Origin: a virus
DNA length: 58,299 nt
Virus record (IMG/VR): IMGVR_UViG_3300021225_000305
Span: 1 to 58,299 of that record
Strand: one strand, 5' to 3'
A model generated the notes under the pieces. That model was not told where the DNA came from and made no database searches. It was given only the letters and a program-made list of their open reading frames with translations. Position numbers and translations under genes: made by a program. How positions within the stretch are numbered: position 1 is the stretch's first letter; each line of letters starts with the position of its first letter. Positions 7,634 through 15,556 of the stretch are shown here, one piece after another.

Positions 7634-10245
7634 TGTCAAATAAAAATGTAACTAAGATTGAAAGACTGTCCTCAGGGATGGTAAAGCTATATAACAAATC
7701 AAATGTTATAGGAGCTTTCAGTGCATTAAACTCTATCTCTATAGGATATGAGAATAATAATGCTAGAACAATACAGTTTACAGATAATGGAAATACAATT
7801 TCATTTCAACTATTTAATTTGCAGGAGATCATTGGAAGCACGACAACTGTTACCTATACTCCAATAGATACAACTAGCACTGGACCTGATTATAATGCCA
7901 GAGTATTTGAAGTCTTTGATTTCCTCTCCTCTCAAGTGTTCCAAGGATTCTCTCCTGGGCCAACTTATGTAGGAGGAGTTGTTGCAGCTTATCCAAACTA
8001 CGCCTCTTTTCCTGTAACAGGAACTCAATCAGTTATTTATATAGATGAGGCTGATAATAGTGCTTACTATTGGGATGGATCAGCTTATCAATTACTCGTA
8101 TCAACAGGGGTAGAGCAGTATGCAAATTTTGCATCATTCCCAGTAACAGGATCGGCTAATGTCATTTATGTTGACATGAGTGTGCCAACGCCATATGTAT
8201 GGAATGGGACAGCCTATGAGTCTATTGGAAGTGCTGCTGTATGGGGTGGAATTACAGGAACTCTTTCTGCCCAAACAGATTTGCAAGCCGCCCTAGACGC
8301 AAAGTTTGATAATCCAACAGGGAAAAGTACAGACTATTTAGATGGTACAGGAACCCCTACTCCATTTCCTTCATTAACAGGTTATGTTCCATACATAGGA
8401 GCTACTGGAAACGTAGACTTAGGAGAATATGAATTAAAGGCAGGGCAGGTAGAGCTAGACCAATCACCTACAGGAGCCGCAGGAGTAGGTGTAATGCGTT
8501 GGAACAATACAGATGGAACAGCAGACCTTGGTTTAAAGGGAGGTAATGTAACTCTCCAATTAGGTCAAGAGATGGTTATTAGAGCCGTAAACAAGAGTGG
8601 CGGAGACCTACTTGAGGCTAACTATCAGGCAGTTCGATTGAGATTGGTTAGTGAGGGTGGAGCAGCAGGACAACGTCTAGCCGTTAAACTTGCATTAGCC
8701 GACAGCGACATCAACTCAGCTACCACAATAGGTCTTGTAACAGAGACGATAAATAACAATCAAGAGGGATTTATAACTACTATTGGTGTAGTTCGAGAGA
8801 TTAATACTACAGGATCTCTTCAAGGAGAAACATGGGTAGACGGTGATATCCTCTATCTCTCTCCAACAGTAGCTGGTCAGTTGACAAATATAAAACCTGT
8901 AGCACCTGATCATCTTGTAGTAGTTGGTTATGTAGAATATGCTCACGCTATTCATGGGAAAATATATGTTAAATGCGATAATGGGTATGAGCTTGATGAG
9001 CTTCACAATGTTTATATCAATGCCCCTACAACATGGCAGGTATTAAGATACGATGCTACAGCAGGGTATTGGACTAATAGTTCTTTGACGGCTTCCATAC
9101 TTCCTAGCGGAATTGACGCCTCTAAGATTGGAGCAGGAACAGTAGATAATACAGAGTTTGGGTATTTGAATGGAGTTACCTCTTCAATACAAACTCAATT
9201 AGACGGTAAGGTCCCAACAACGCGTTCAATTACGATCAACGGAACAACGCAAGACTTATCAGCAGATAGAACATTCACGATATCAACCAATCCAGGCACA
9301 GTTACAAGCGTGGCAGCATTGACGTTAGGCACAACAGGAACTGACTTGAGTTCAACCGTTGCAAATGGAACAAGCACTCCTGTAATAACGCTCAACGTTC
9401 CTACTGCCTCAGCAACGAATAGAGGTGCTTTGAGTTCAACGGATTGGTCAACTTTTAACGGCAAGTTCACGCTACCTTCTCTAACAAGTGGAAGCGTATT
9501 ATTCAGCAACGGCACAACGATAGCGCAGAGTAACTCGCAGCTATTTTGGGACAATGTAAATAATAGGCTGGGTATTGGTACGGCTTCGCCTGCAAATACT
9601 TTAGATGTTAACGGAACTTTGCGATTTGGAACTACGGGTAATTTAATTGTAACATCTACAACAACTGAAATAAATATAGTTAGACAGGGTGTTACAACTT
9701 TTATAACAAGTGGTAGTTCAGGTAATGCAGGTGTTGGAACTATAAGCAATGCAGCATTTACTTTCTTTACAAATAACGGAGCAAAAGCGCAAATAACTGC
9801 GGGTGGTAATTTCCTCATCGGCACAACAACAGACGCAGGGTACAAGCTCGATGTAAATGGGAGCGGAAGGATATTAAATGGCTCAGCTCAATTGCTTGTC
9901 AACAACGCTACTTATTCTGAATTGGCTTATGGAACAACTAATTATTTCAGGGCGAATGGAGCATCAGCAATAGTTAACGGACCAATTATTCAGTTTTTAA
10001 GGTCGGGTACGGAAGTAGCGAGATTTGCAACTACAACAGGTAATCTTCTTATAAATACAACTACCGATGTTGCATCTTCAATTTTAACCCTCGCATCAAT
10101 TACAAAAGGCTTCCTTCCTCCACGAATGACTACAACTCAAAAGAACGCTATTGCTACACCAGCAGCAGGGTTGGTAGTTTACGATACAACACTTAATAAG
10201 CTATGCGTTTATACAACAACGTGGGAAGTAGTAACATCAATTTAA
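7633..10245 (+). CDS. Tail fibre / receptor-binding protein
   Basis: 870 residues. The N-terminal part is followed by two tandem Tyr/Trp-rich modules (residues about 125-160 and 165-195) that resemble each other. A Gly/Ser/Thr-rich shaft follows and, from about residue 520, a region with the repeated style of Bacteroidota phage fibres (SLSADRTFTIS-like, GALSSTDWSTFNGK, GIGTASPANTLDVNG). The C-terminus has GFLPPRMTTTQKNA and ends in a short beta motif. Base use shifts near 9190 to Thr/Asn codons rich in ACA, ACG and AAC, and the opposite strand becomes open for 216 codons, suggesting a separately acquired tip. It would bind a surface receptor. Two small genes follow that may be fibre accessories. 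Confidence 0.8.
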   Translation: MSNKNVTKIERLSSGMVKLYNKSNVIGAFSALNSISIGYENNNARTIQFTDNGNTISFQLFNLQEIIGSTTTVTYTPIDTTSTGPDYNARVFEVFDFLSSQVFQGFSPGPTYVGGVVAAYPNYASFPVTGTQSVIYIDEADNSAYYWDGSAYQLLVSTGVEQYANFASFPVTGSANVIYVDMSVPTPYVWNGTAYESIGSAAVWGGITGTLSAQTDLQAALDAKFDNPTGKSTDYLDGTGTPTPFPSLTGYVPYIGATGNVDLGEYELKAGQVELDQSPTGAAGVGVMRWNNTDGTADLGLKGGNVTLQLGQEMVIRAVNKSGGDLLEANYQAVRLRLVSEGGAAGQRLAVKLALADSDINSATTIGLVTETINNNQEGFITTIGVVREINTTGSLQGETWVDGDILYLSPTVAGQLTNIKPVAPDHLVVVGYVEYAHAIHGKIYVKCDNGYELDELHNVYINAPTTWQVLRYDATAGYWTNSSLTASILPSGIDASKIGAGTVDNTEFGYLNGVTSSIQTQLDGKVPTTRSITINGTTQDLSADRTFTISTNPGTVTSVAALTLGTTGTDLSSTVANGTSTPVITLNVPTASATNRGALSSTDWSTFNGKFTLPSLTSGSVLFSNGTTIAQSNSQLFWDNVNNRLGIGTASPANTLDVNGTLRFGTTGNLIVTSTTTEINIVRQGVTTFITSGSSGNAGVGTISNAAFTFFTNNGAKAQITAGGNFLIGTTTDAGYKLDVNGSGRILNGSAQLLVNNATYSELAYGTTNYFRANGASAIVNGPIIQFLRSGTEVARFATTTGNLLINTTTDVASSILTLASITKGFLPPRMTTTQKNAIATPAAGLVVYDTTLNKLCVYTTTWEVVTSI

Positions 10246-10255
10246 ACTTATAACA

Positions 10256-10525
10256 ATGGCTAAAATACAACCTATCAAATTTCCTCTCAATCAGGGAACA
10301 GCAACAGAGATGAGCGTTCTCATTCTCAACTTCGAAACAAGCGCAACAACTTGCACTACTTACTATGAACTCAAGACTGAAGCAACTGAAGAAGTACCTT
10401 CAAAGGTTTTGAGCAATGGTAACTACACGTTGACAGAAGAGGAATTCGCAGCGTGGGGTAACGACAACACTTGGGTTGAAACGTGCGTGGCTAACGCGAT
10501 AGGAGTTGTGATTACAACCTTTTAA
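10256..10525 (+). CDS. Small protein downstream of the tail fibre
   Basis: 89 residues. The protein is neutral, beta-rich and contains Thr/Cys and Trp (AAWGNDNTWVETC). It starts 11 bases after the fibre stop, so it is probably co-transcribed with it. Similar short proteins are often found next to fibres in Bacteroidota phages, but no function is known to me. A fibre chaperone or tip protein is possible. Confidence 0.65.
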   Translation: MAKIQPIKFPLNQGTATEMSVLILNFETSATTCTTYYELKTEATEEVPSKVLSNGNYTLTEEEFAAWGNDNTWVETCVANAIGVVITTF

Positions 10526-10528
10526 TCG

Positions 10529-10536
10529 TATATTTG
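10529..10536 (+). promoter_or_regulatory. Promoter -7 box TATATTTG
   Basis: TATATTTG matches the Bacteroidota -7 consensus TAnnTTTG and lies 16 bases before the ATG of the 50-residue gene at 10553. It gives this small gene its own start site within the late region. Confidence 0.6.
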
Positions 10537-10552
10537 TCAAAACACAAATAAC

Positions 10553-10705
10553 ATGAAGGACATTGTAATTACCCCAGAACAGATGAAGCAACTCGATGCT
10601 TTTATCCAGGAGATGCCTGTTAAGTATGGCATCCCTCTCATCAACTTTTTCAACGAGATTGCTAAGGCGCAGGTAGGAGAAGAAGATGTGAAAATTAGTG
10701 AATAA
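10553..10705 (+). CDS. Small helical protein, 50 aa
   Basis: MKDIVITPEQMKQLDAF begins a 50-residue ORF ending at TAA 10705. It is amphipathic, with an acidic C-terminus (GEEDVKISE). It has its own promoter (10529) and is too short for usual gene cut-offs. Not recognised. Confidence 0.6.
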   Translation: MKDIVITPEQMKQLDAFIQEMPVKYGIPLINFFNEIAKAQVGEEDVKISE

Positions 10706-10734
10706 AATATTTGCAAATACAGAATTAAGTTTTG

Positions 10735-10742
10735 TATATTTG
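10735..10742 (+). promoter_or_regulatory. Promoter: TTTG (10710) and TATATTTG
   Basis: A -33-like TTTG at 10710-10713 and a -7 box TATATTTG at 10735-10742 are 21 bases apart, the usual Bacteroidota arrangement. It reads into the HNH-like gene at 10838 with a leader of about 90 nt. Confidence 0.6.
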
Positions 10743-10837
10743 TCATCATTGTTTTATCTTTCATAGATTTATTGATTATTGATTTAAGGGCAGGTAAGGA
10801 GGAGCAATCCTCCTTATTTGTTTTAAACACAACGCCA

Positions 10838-11257
10838 ATGAAGTGTCAAGCCGAGGAGTGTTTTTGTACGGATTTTAACCGTACATTCTGTAAGAACTAC
10901 AGAGAGGATGCGAAACCTAAGTCAAAAGGTCTCAAGAGAACTCAGTTCAAGAAAAAGTACAAGGCTACTGGCGAGATGGATCTCTTCAAACACCTATGGG
11001 AGACTCGTAAACATCGTTGTTACGTCACAGGAAGAGAGTTGGAGTTCTCTCCATCAATTTGCTTCCATATTCTCGGCAAGGGAGCGTTCCCTGCCTATCG
11101 CCTCAACCCATCCAACATCATTTTCGTCAATGCGGAGTATCACACAGATTGGCACACAATGTCGAGAGAAAAATTGCTCCAAAAGGATCGTAGGTGGGAG
11201 TACGTCTTCAAACTCTACGAGATGTTGAAGATTGCTTACTACAGCGAAGGTTTATAG
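10838..11257 (+). CDS. HNH/NinG-like nuclease-type protein
   Basis: 139 residues from ATG 10838; an upstream in-frame ATG at 10772 lies in a weak leader. The N-terminus is Cys-rich (four Cys in the first 18 residues), followed by a Lys/Arg-rich segment (KPKSKGLKRTQFKKKY). The C-terminal half has RKHRCYVTG, CFHILGKG and SNIIFVNAEYHTDWHTM, a His-Asn-His arrangement typical of HNH/NinG recombination proteins. NinG-type proteins act on recombination intermediates, and RusA, RecT and an exonuclease are encoded on the facing strand. Activity is inferred. Confidence 0.55.
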   Translation: MKCQAEECFCTDFNRTFCKNYREDAKPKSKGLKRTQFKKKYKATGEMDLFKHLWETRKHRCYVTGRELEFSPSICFHILGKGAFPAYRLNPSNIIFVNAEYHTDWHTMSREKLLQKDRRWEYVFKLYEMLKIAYYSEGL

Positions 11258-11435
11258 TATGGTTCTTGCACAACTTTATCTGATTAGAGTCGAAGTGTTT
11301 TATCTCTCCAGTCTCCTCCAAGGCAACCACCCACACAGTATTATTCTGCATTCCGTAGTCCATGAGGAATAGAGCAATTCCGTCACCTAACTCTGTCTCT
11401 ACCCAAAGTACCTGTTGTATTTCATGTATATTCAT
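11208..11435 (-). CDS. Small protein, 75 aa, convergent with the HNH-like gene
   Basis: The sequence (QQVLWVETELGDGIALFLMDYG, then VWVVALEETGEIKHF) reads like a small beta barrel. Its 3' end overlaps the 3' end of the plus-strand gene at 10838 by 50 bases. The start codon is only 5 bases after a -7 box TAAATTTG (11448-11441), so the message should be leaderless. Function unknown. Confidence 0.6.
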   Translation of the reverse strand: MNIHEIQQVLWVETELGDGIALFLMDYGMQNNTVWVVALEETGEIKHFDSNQIKLCKNHTINLRCSKQSSTSRRV

Positions 11436-11440
11436 TGTAA

Positions 11441-11460
11441 CAAATTTAGGTGTATATTTG
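11441..11460. promoter_or_regulatory. Back-to-back divergent leaderless promoters
   Basis: TAAATTTG on the minus strand (11448-11441) and TATATTTG on the plus strand (11453-11460) are 4 bases apart. The start codons lie 5 bases (minus, 11435) and 4 bases (plus, 11465) after the boxes, so both transcripts should begin at or next to the ATG. Confidence 0.6.
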
Positions 11461-11464
11461 TTAC

Positions 11465-11755
11465 ATGAGAAATTCTTTAGCAGGAACTAAAAAAGGCAAA
11501 TCAGAGAGTGCCAAATACTTTCAGTCTAATCCAAAGGCGAAGGCTAAGAAAGATGCGTATAACAAGGAGTATCATTCTACTCCCGAGAGACGGAAGTATC
11601 GTTCAGAATTGAACAAGGCTAACCGTAAGGCTGGCACAACTGGAAATAAGGACGGTAAGGACATGAGCCATACTAAAACAGGCAAAGTTGTTAAAGAGAG
11701 TCAATCGGCTAACCGTAGAAGGAATGGCAAAGGCGGCACTTCACGTTTGAAGTAA
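11465..11755 (+). CDS. Lys/Arg-rich small phage protein
   Basis: 96 residues from ATG 11465; a GTG at 11450 lies inside the promoter and is not used here. It is strongly basic, with KAKAKKDAYNKEY and KYRSELNKANRKAG, then GKDMSHTK and NRRRNGKGG near the end. Proteins of this style recur in phages of Bacteroidota but I know no function. Nucleic-acid binding or packaging in the virion is inferred from charge. A terminator hairpin begins inside its last codons. Confidence 0.65.
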   Translation: MRNSLAGTKKGKSESAKYFQSNPKAKAKKDAYNKEYHSTPERRKYRSELNKANRKAGTTGNKDGKDMSHTKTGKVVKESQSANRRRNGKGGTSRLK

Positions 11756-11770
11756 CCGCCTTCTTTTGTT
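11730..11770 (+). terminator. Rho-independent terminator after the 11465 gene
   Basis: AAGGCGG (11730-11736) pairs with CCGCCTT (11756-11762) and the inner ACTTCA pairs with TGAAGT, followed by a T-rich run. It overlaps the stop codon and separates this gene from the convergent leftward operon. Confidence 0.75.
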
Positions 11771-11788
11771 TAACTAAATACTTTTTTC

Positions 11789-12109
11789 TTAAATTGGTCT
11801 TGCGTCAAATTGCCAGAACTCCTCTCCCTTCTTTACTATCACCTTATAGACGTGTAACTCATATACATCTTTATCGTTAAAGGTGTATTTCTTTTGTAGT
11901 ATATCTAAGATCGGCTTAATAGAATTATCTATATCATTTGCCTTGTTAGAGTAACCTACGATCAGAGTTATAGAAACTGGCCCTTGAGGAAATTTAAACG
12001 GGCGTAGCTTTAACAGACATTCTTTTTCATATGCCTTGTACTTAGGTGATTTAAATCTTCTACCCTGAAACGCCTCGTTTATGGATAATGGTTTTACATT
12101 TACCTTCAT
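11789..12109 (-). CDS. rusA: RusA-like Holliday junction resolvase
   Basis: 106 residues. The RusA signature is visible: NKANDIDNSIKPILDIL (residues 55-71), with acidic residues Asp59, Asp61 and Asp69, then a downstream N-D-K-D motif (78-81). RusA dimers resolve four-way junctions formed by recombination or branched replication. It is the last gene of the leftward operon, overlaps the preceding gene by four bases (ATGA), and complements RecT and the YqaJ-type nuclease upstream. Length is slightly below the usual 115-120. Confidence 0.85.
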   Translation of the reverse strand: MKVNVKPLSINEAFQGRRFKSPKYKAYEKECLLKLRPFKFPQGPVSITLIVGYSNKANDIDNSIKPILDILQKKYTFNDKDVYELHVYKVIVKKGEEFWQFDARPI

Positions 12110-12426
12110 TCCTTCATCTTAAATATAATATCAATAACCCTCTGTCTATTTTCCTCATCGTCTATGAAGTACAACATCTCATTAAGGGATTCTGAGACGC
12201 TATCTGAATAAGTAAATTTAATAAAGGATGGATCAACAAGATGTATATCTCCATCCATTGATTCAATGATGCCTACAGACTCTCCACTTGAGAAACCCCA
12301 TGAGTGGAAGAAGCCTGTCCTGGCACCATCAAAATGAACCATATTGTTTTCGCCATCCCACTTAAAGCATGAGCCTTTTTCAATAGCGACACCAGTCCAA
12401 TACTTAACCCTTCTGTACGTCTTCAT
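12106..12426 (-). CDS. Unknown phage protein, 106 aa
   Basis: A soluble protein with an aromatic N-terminal half (KYWTGVAIEKGSCFKWDG) and an acidic helical C-terminus (DDEENRQRVIDIIFKMKE). It is embedded by overlaps between the GroES-like gene and rusA. The N-terminal half has the short beta-strand pattern of a small barrel. Not recognised. Confidence 0.65.
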   Translation of the reverse strand: MKTYRRVKYWTGVAIEKGSCFKWDGENNMVHFDGARTGFFHSWGFSSGESVGIIESMDGDIHLVDPSFIKFTYSDSVSESLNEMLYFIDDEENRQRVIDIIFKMKE

Positions 12427-12679
12427 CTTCTATTACAAGAAGGATATCTCCCTGAGCAATTAAACCGTACTTAACGTCATTCTCCATTACCCATGTCACT
12501 TTTTTATCAGTAAACTTAATGCGGTCATGCATCTTAACTTCTGTTACTTCTTCTCCCATAGAGATTACAATACCCTCATCAGGCACATTCTTAGAAGCAA
12601 AGTCAGTATGTAATACATCAGACTCGATATTTTTCTTTGTTACAAGTTTAAACTTAACTCGATCAAATAGTGGTTGCAT
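12404..12679 (-). CDS. GroES-like co-chaperonin
   Basis: 91 residues, the usual GroES length. It begins with PLFDRVKFKLV, matching the GroES start PLxDRVxVK. It then has GIVISMGEEV, KMHDRIKF and the C-terminal KYGLIAQGDILLVIED, which matches the GroES ending. A mobile loop (about residues 17-32) precedes the first Gly-rich strand. Phage co-chaperonins of this fold (T4 Gp31 type) team with host GroEL to fold capsid protein. A second GroES-like protein is encoded upstream of the terminase. Confidence 0.8.
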   Translation of the reverse strand: MQPLFDRVKFKLVTKKNIESDVLHTDFASKNVPDEGIVISMGEEVTEVKMHDRIKFTDKKVTWVMENDVKYGLIAQGDILLVIEDEDVQKG

Positions 12680-12686
12680 ATATTTT

Positions 12687-13136
12687 TTATTTTAATAGTT
12701 TAACGGTTAACAAAATACCCCCAGTAAAAGCTATAGGAACGCCAAGGATCGTAGCTGTCTTCCATCCCCATCTCTTACCATTCATCTTCCAATACTCATC
12801 CTCTAAAGAGATGTAATCCATGGCTTTCTGATCGTAAAGGAGATTGAGATTCTCGTATTGCTTTTCTTTTGCCTCAAGGGAGAGCATATACTGATTGGCA
12901 ATATCCTCAGCTAAGGACACCTGCTCATTTAGATTATCTATCTTCTCCATATTTGTTTTGTACATGGAGCGGTAGAATTTCTCAGAGGCAAATACTTTGT
13001 TGATTAGCTTTACATCATCTGTCTTAAGGCAAGTCAAAGTATCCTTCCCGATCAAGATTCTTGAGGGTTGATAGGTTAGTTGAGAGAAGATCTGATTGCT
13101 GACTAGGAGTAGCAAGATCAATATACCTTTTTTCAT
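12687..13136 (-). CDS. Spanin-like protein: signal peptide, coiled coil, membrane segment
   Basis: 149 residues. There is an N-terminal signal peptide (GILILLLLVSNQIFS), a mature region with one Cys, a long helical/coiled segment (about residues 55-115), and a C-terminal hydrophobic stretch (TILGVPIAFTGGILLTV). Its start lies inside the gene at 13024 in another frame. Nested envelope genes of this sort are typical of Rz/Rz1 spanins, which fuse inner and outer membranes at lysis. The C-terminal membrane segment is unusual for an outer-membrane lipoprotein, so the role is tentative. Confidence 0.55.
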   Translation of the reverse strand: MKKGILILLLLVSNQIFSQLTYQPSRILIGKDTLTCLKTDDVKLINKVFASEKFYRSMYKTNMEKIDNLNEQVSLAEDIANQYMLSLEAKEKQYENLNLLYDQKAMDYISLEDEYWKMNGKRWGWKTATILGVPIAFTGGILLTVKLLK

Positions 13137-13452
13137 CTTTGTATTTGTTTTTATTAGTTTGTTCCTTACTCTCTATGAAGATTACATCTCCCTTAAGTGT
13201 GGACATTCTGTTCTGGAGATCAACAATGTTCTGTTTGTGCCTGTCAATCTCCTCCTGTTTGTCTTGTATTTCTTTTTTAAGATTGTTCTCGTATAGAGTG
13301 TTGTCCTGTTTTCTTTTTACGCTACGTAAGTGCAAGAAGGCAAATAAGATTAGGAAGAAGAAGGCTATAGAAACTATAGCCAACTCCTCTTTATTTATCT
13401 TTATTATCCAATTCTTCCTTAATAGATTTAGCTTGTAGAAGAGCTTGTTCAT
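13024..13452 (-). CDS. Inner-membrane spanin-like (Rz-type) protein
   Basis: From ATG 13452 (142 residues); an upstream in-frame ATG at 13512 would add 20 residues. It has one N-terminal membrane anchor (AIVSIAFFFLILFAFLHL) followed by a long coiled coil (KKEIQDKQEEIDRHKQNIVD), the layout of Rz i-spanins. It overlaps both neighbours. The lysis genes on the other strand (5.8-6.8 kb) lack a spanin, which supports the assignment. Confidence 0.55.
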   Translation of the reverse strand: MNKLFYKLNLLRKNWIIKINKEELAIVSIAFFFLILFAFLHLRSVKRKQDNTLYENNLKKEIQDKQEEIDRHKQNIVDLQNRMSTLKGDVIFIESKEQTNKNKYKDEKRYIDLATPSQQSDLLSTNLSTLKNLDREGYFDLP

Positions 13453-13756
13453 GTTTGTAAGTTTTAATGATTTGCACAACATCGTGATAAGAGAACCACG
13501 GCAGAGTGGCAATCTCCTGGACTAATTCCTCGGCATCCTCTAAAGCCTTTAGGTAAAAGCCACCACCCTCTATATCAAACAGAGCAGATGCCAATACTTT
13601 GTACTTCTGTTCAGCCGCCTTGATGAATTGATTCCCCTTCATCTTAACCTCTTTCTCCCAAAAGGGAGGGCCAATATGGTCAGAGATATTAATGAAGGCA
13701 TTGGCATGAATAACAGATGCAATGATCTGGTGCTTTTTGTGATCGTCTAAAATCAT
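13391..13756 (-). CDS. Unknown phage protein, 121 aa
   Basis: A soluble, mostly helical protein with two Trp-containing motifs (PPFWEKEV, LPWFSYHDV) and a charged C-terminus (KSIKEELDNKDK). It follows the YqaJ-type exonuclease with a four-base overlap, so it belongs to the recombination operon. Not recognised. Confidence 0.65.
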   Translation of the reverse strand: MILDDHKKHQIIASVIHANAFINISDHIGPPFWEKEVKMKGNQFIKAAEQKYKVLASALFDIEGGGFYLKALEDAEELVQEIATLPWFSYHDVVQIIKTYKHEQALLQAKSIKEELDNKDK

Positions 13757-14436
13757 CTTTGTGTGAGTATTTTTATTAATTGTTTTTTATAAGCTATTGC
13801 CTTTTCAAGAACGGTATCAATAACTTCCTTTGTGTTGCTCTGCAAATGTACGGGAATTATTGCCATCTTGTTCTTCCCATCCATACGAGGATCGTAAGAT
13901 ATGAACATACCCTCTGTGTGACCAGAGATAAGCATATTCATTTGAAGTTGCCACCAATAAGCCTTTCTCTCCTTGAGTAGTTCAGCCTCATCCTTTATGA
14001 GTAGGTTCTGAACATGATTCTCAAAGTTATAAGGACATTTGATTTCAATAACACCGAAACGCGAGCAGATACCATCAGGTGAACCCCCTGCATGGTCTCC
14101 GTAAGAAATAAAACCTGTGGACTCAACACTAGACTCCATGAGTTCAGCGTATAGGTTACAAGCCTCAGCCTCGTGGTCGATACCCCAGTCTGTAGCGGCA
14201 GAGTTAGTAGTCTGCTCAATACCTGCCATTTCCTCGGCAACCTTAGACATAACGTAAGACTTAGCTGTCTCAGACATCTCTCCCTTCTCACGAGCCTCCT
14301 TTGATTGAGGGTTAGTTAAGAGTTTGTAAATCTCAGATGAGGTAAACTTACCCACACGAGCGTTGAACCAAGCCTGTGACCGCTGATCTGCGGCCATAGC
14401 TTGTTCCTTTAAGATTTCGTTTAATAGATTATTCAT
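13753..14436 (-). CDS. YqaJ/lambda-exonuclease-type recombinase nuclease
   Basis: 227 residues. It opens with QRSQAWFNARVGKFTSSEI, the YqaJ family N-terminal motif. It then has WGIDHEAEA with a catalytic Glu, GGSPDGI with the metal-binding Asp, and VIEIKCPY, the E-x-K of a PD-(D/E)XK nuclease. Such 5'-3' exonucleases resect double-stranded ends and load the annealing protein. The annealing partner RecT is encoded two genes upstream. The start overlaps the previous gene and carries a GGAGG ribosome site. Confidence 0.9.
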   Translation of the reverse strand: MNNLLNEILKEQAMAADQRSQAWFNARVGKFTSSEIYKLLTNPQSKEAREKGEMSETAKSYVMSKVAEEMAGIEQTTNSAATDWGIDHEAEACNLYAELMESSVESTGFISYGDHAGGSPDGICSRFGVIEIKCPYNFENHVQNLLIKDEAELLKERKAYWWQLQMNMLISGHTEGMFISYDPRMDGKNKMAIIPVHLQSNTKEVIDTVLEKAIAYKKQLIKILTQR

Positions 14437-14674
14437 TGTCCCCTCCTTTGATTTTCTCTGACAACTCCCCTATTGTTATGGATGCATCAGAGGTTTTCCA
14501 CCAATATTCCTGTCCAGCTCCCAATATTTGCTTTACTTGCTCTTCACGTTCTTTTTTGCTCATTGCTTTAGCTTGTTCAAAGATTTCTAACCATTCGTAT
14601 AATGATTTAGATTTTACCATTTGGTCTTCCGTAATACAATTAATTAACCAATCTACACTATTTTGCTTACTCAT
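14429..14674 (-). CDS. Small early protein, NSVDWLI family
   Basis: 81 residues. It begins MSKQNSVDWLINCI, with a middle EQAKAMSKKEREEQ. Two other genes in the window (25080, 26204) start with the same KQ(N/T)S(V/I)D pattern followed by an AKAM/MKEL...KEE helix, so this is a small paralogous family of unknown role. Its C-terminal Gly-Gly codons form the ribosome site (GGAGG) of the exonuclease gene. Confidence 0.7.
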   Translation of the reverse strand: MSKQNSVDWLINCITEDQMVKSKSLYEWLEIFEQAKAMSKKEREEQVKQILGAGQEYWWKTSDASITIGELSEKIKGGDNE

Positions 14675-15537
14675 TGTTCACCTCCTTTGCTATTCTTAGC
14701 CTTAGCCTTCTCAATAATCTCTTTCTTCTGCTCAGGATCGATCATCACTGACTCATCAGATAGTGCCGCCTCAAGTTCTACCACGTTGGTAGTCTTCTCA
14801 AGTAGACGTTCTATCTGCTCCTCGCTCATCTTAACGTACTCAACAGTCTTGTACTCCTCGTTGTCGATAGAGATAGCGGTGTTAACCTTCTCAATCTTAT
14901 CCAAGGCAAAGGATGATTTAGGTATAGACTTCCAACCTCTCTTCACAACGGTCTTACGAGCCATCTCTGCATAGTCAGTTGACCATGGACCAAGATCCTT
15001 ACGACCAGTCTCTGAACGGTTCTTGATAGCGTCAATCTGAGGCTTCCACATAATCTCGAATAGCTTCTCGTCATTGTGTAGCACAAAGATTGCATACACA
15101 GCTATAACATCGCTGTCCTTGAAGGTCTCTCCCTTCGGCTTGTGAATAATCTCAGGGTTTGTTCCCTGAACGAAGTCAAACTCATCCCCTCGGTACACCA
15201 CAGCTGAAGATACAGCCTTGATAATACCCGTGTCAGAGATAAGTTTAATCATGCCCTGATATCCTGGCATTAGTTTAGCATTACCCTTGAAAGGAACTAG
15301 ATAAGCCAAGTTCATCACAGGGTTCAGAGACAACTTGGTCAATGCACAATTGTACACAGCCATTGCAACTGATTGTGGGTTAGAATTTGCTAGAACAGAG
15401 TTGTTGTTAGCAGCTTGGATGGCGAAAGACATCTCTCTCATGAGGACTTCTTCTCCTCCCATCAGTTTAATCATTTCCTCTCTGCGAGGTTCGATAAACG
15501 GCATAACCGTCTTTGGTGAAATTGTTATGTTTGACAT
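14671..15537 (-). CDS. recT: RecT family single-strand annealing protein
   Basis: 288 residues, a normal RecT length. Family motifs are NPQSVAMAVYNCALTKLSLN, then AYLVPFKGNAKLMPGYQGMI and GPWSTDYAEMARKTVVKR. The protein anneals complementary single strands during phage recombination and works with the YqaJ-type exonuclease at 13753. The last codons contain GGAGGT, which is the ribosome site of the next gene, with an overlapping TGA/ATG. Confidence 0.92.
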   Translation of the reverse strand: MSNITISPKTVMPFIEPRREEMIKLMGGEEVLMREMSFAIQAANNNSVLANSNPQSVAMAVYNCALTKLSLNPVMNLAYLVPFKGNAKLMPGYQGMIKLISDTGIIKAVSSAVVYRGDEFDFVQGTNPEIIHKPKGETFKDSDVIAVYAIFVLHNDEKLFEIMWKPQIDAIKNRSETGRKDLGPWSTDYAEMARKTVVKRGWKSIPKSSFALDKIEKVNTAISIDNEEYKTVEYVKMSEEQIERLLEKTTNVVELEAALSDESVMIDPEQKKEIIEKAKAKNSKGGEQ

Positions 15538-15556
15538 TTTGTGTGTAATTTACTTA

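Noticed and set aside
9195-9845. Minus-strand ORF of 216 codons opposite the tail fibre
   Set aside because: Its Val/Pro/Leu repeats are the antisense of Thr/Asn/Gly repeats in the fibre; no start signals.
14740-14760. CTGATGA on the minus strand inside recT
   Set aside because: Coding sequence (SDESV), with no GAAA or helices around it.
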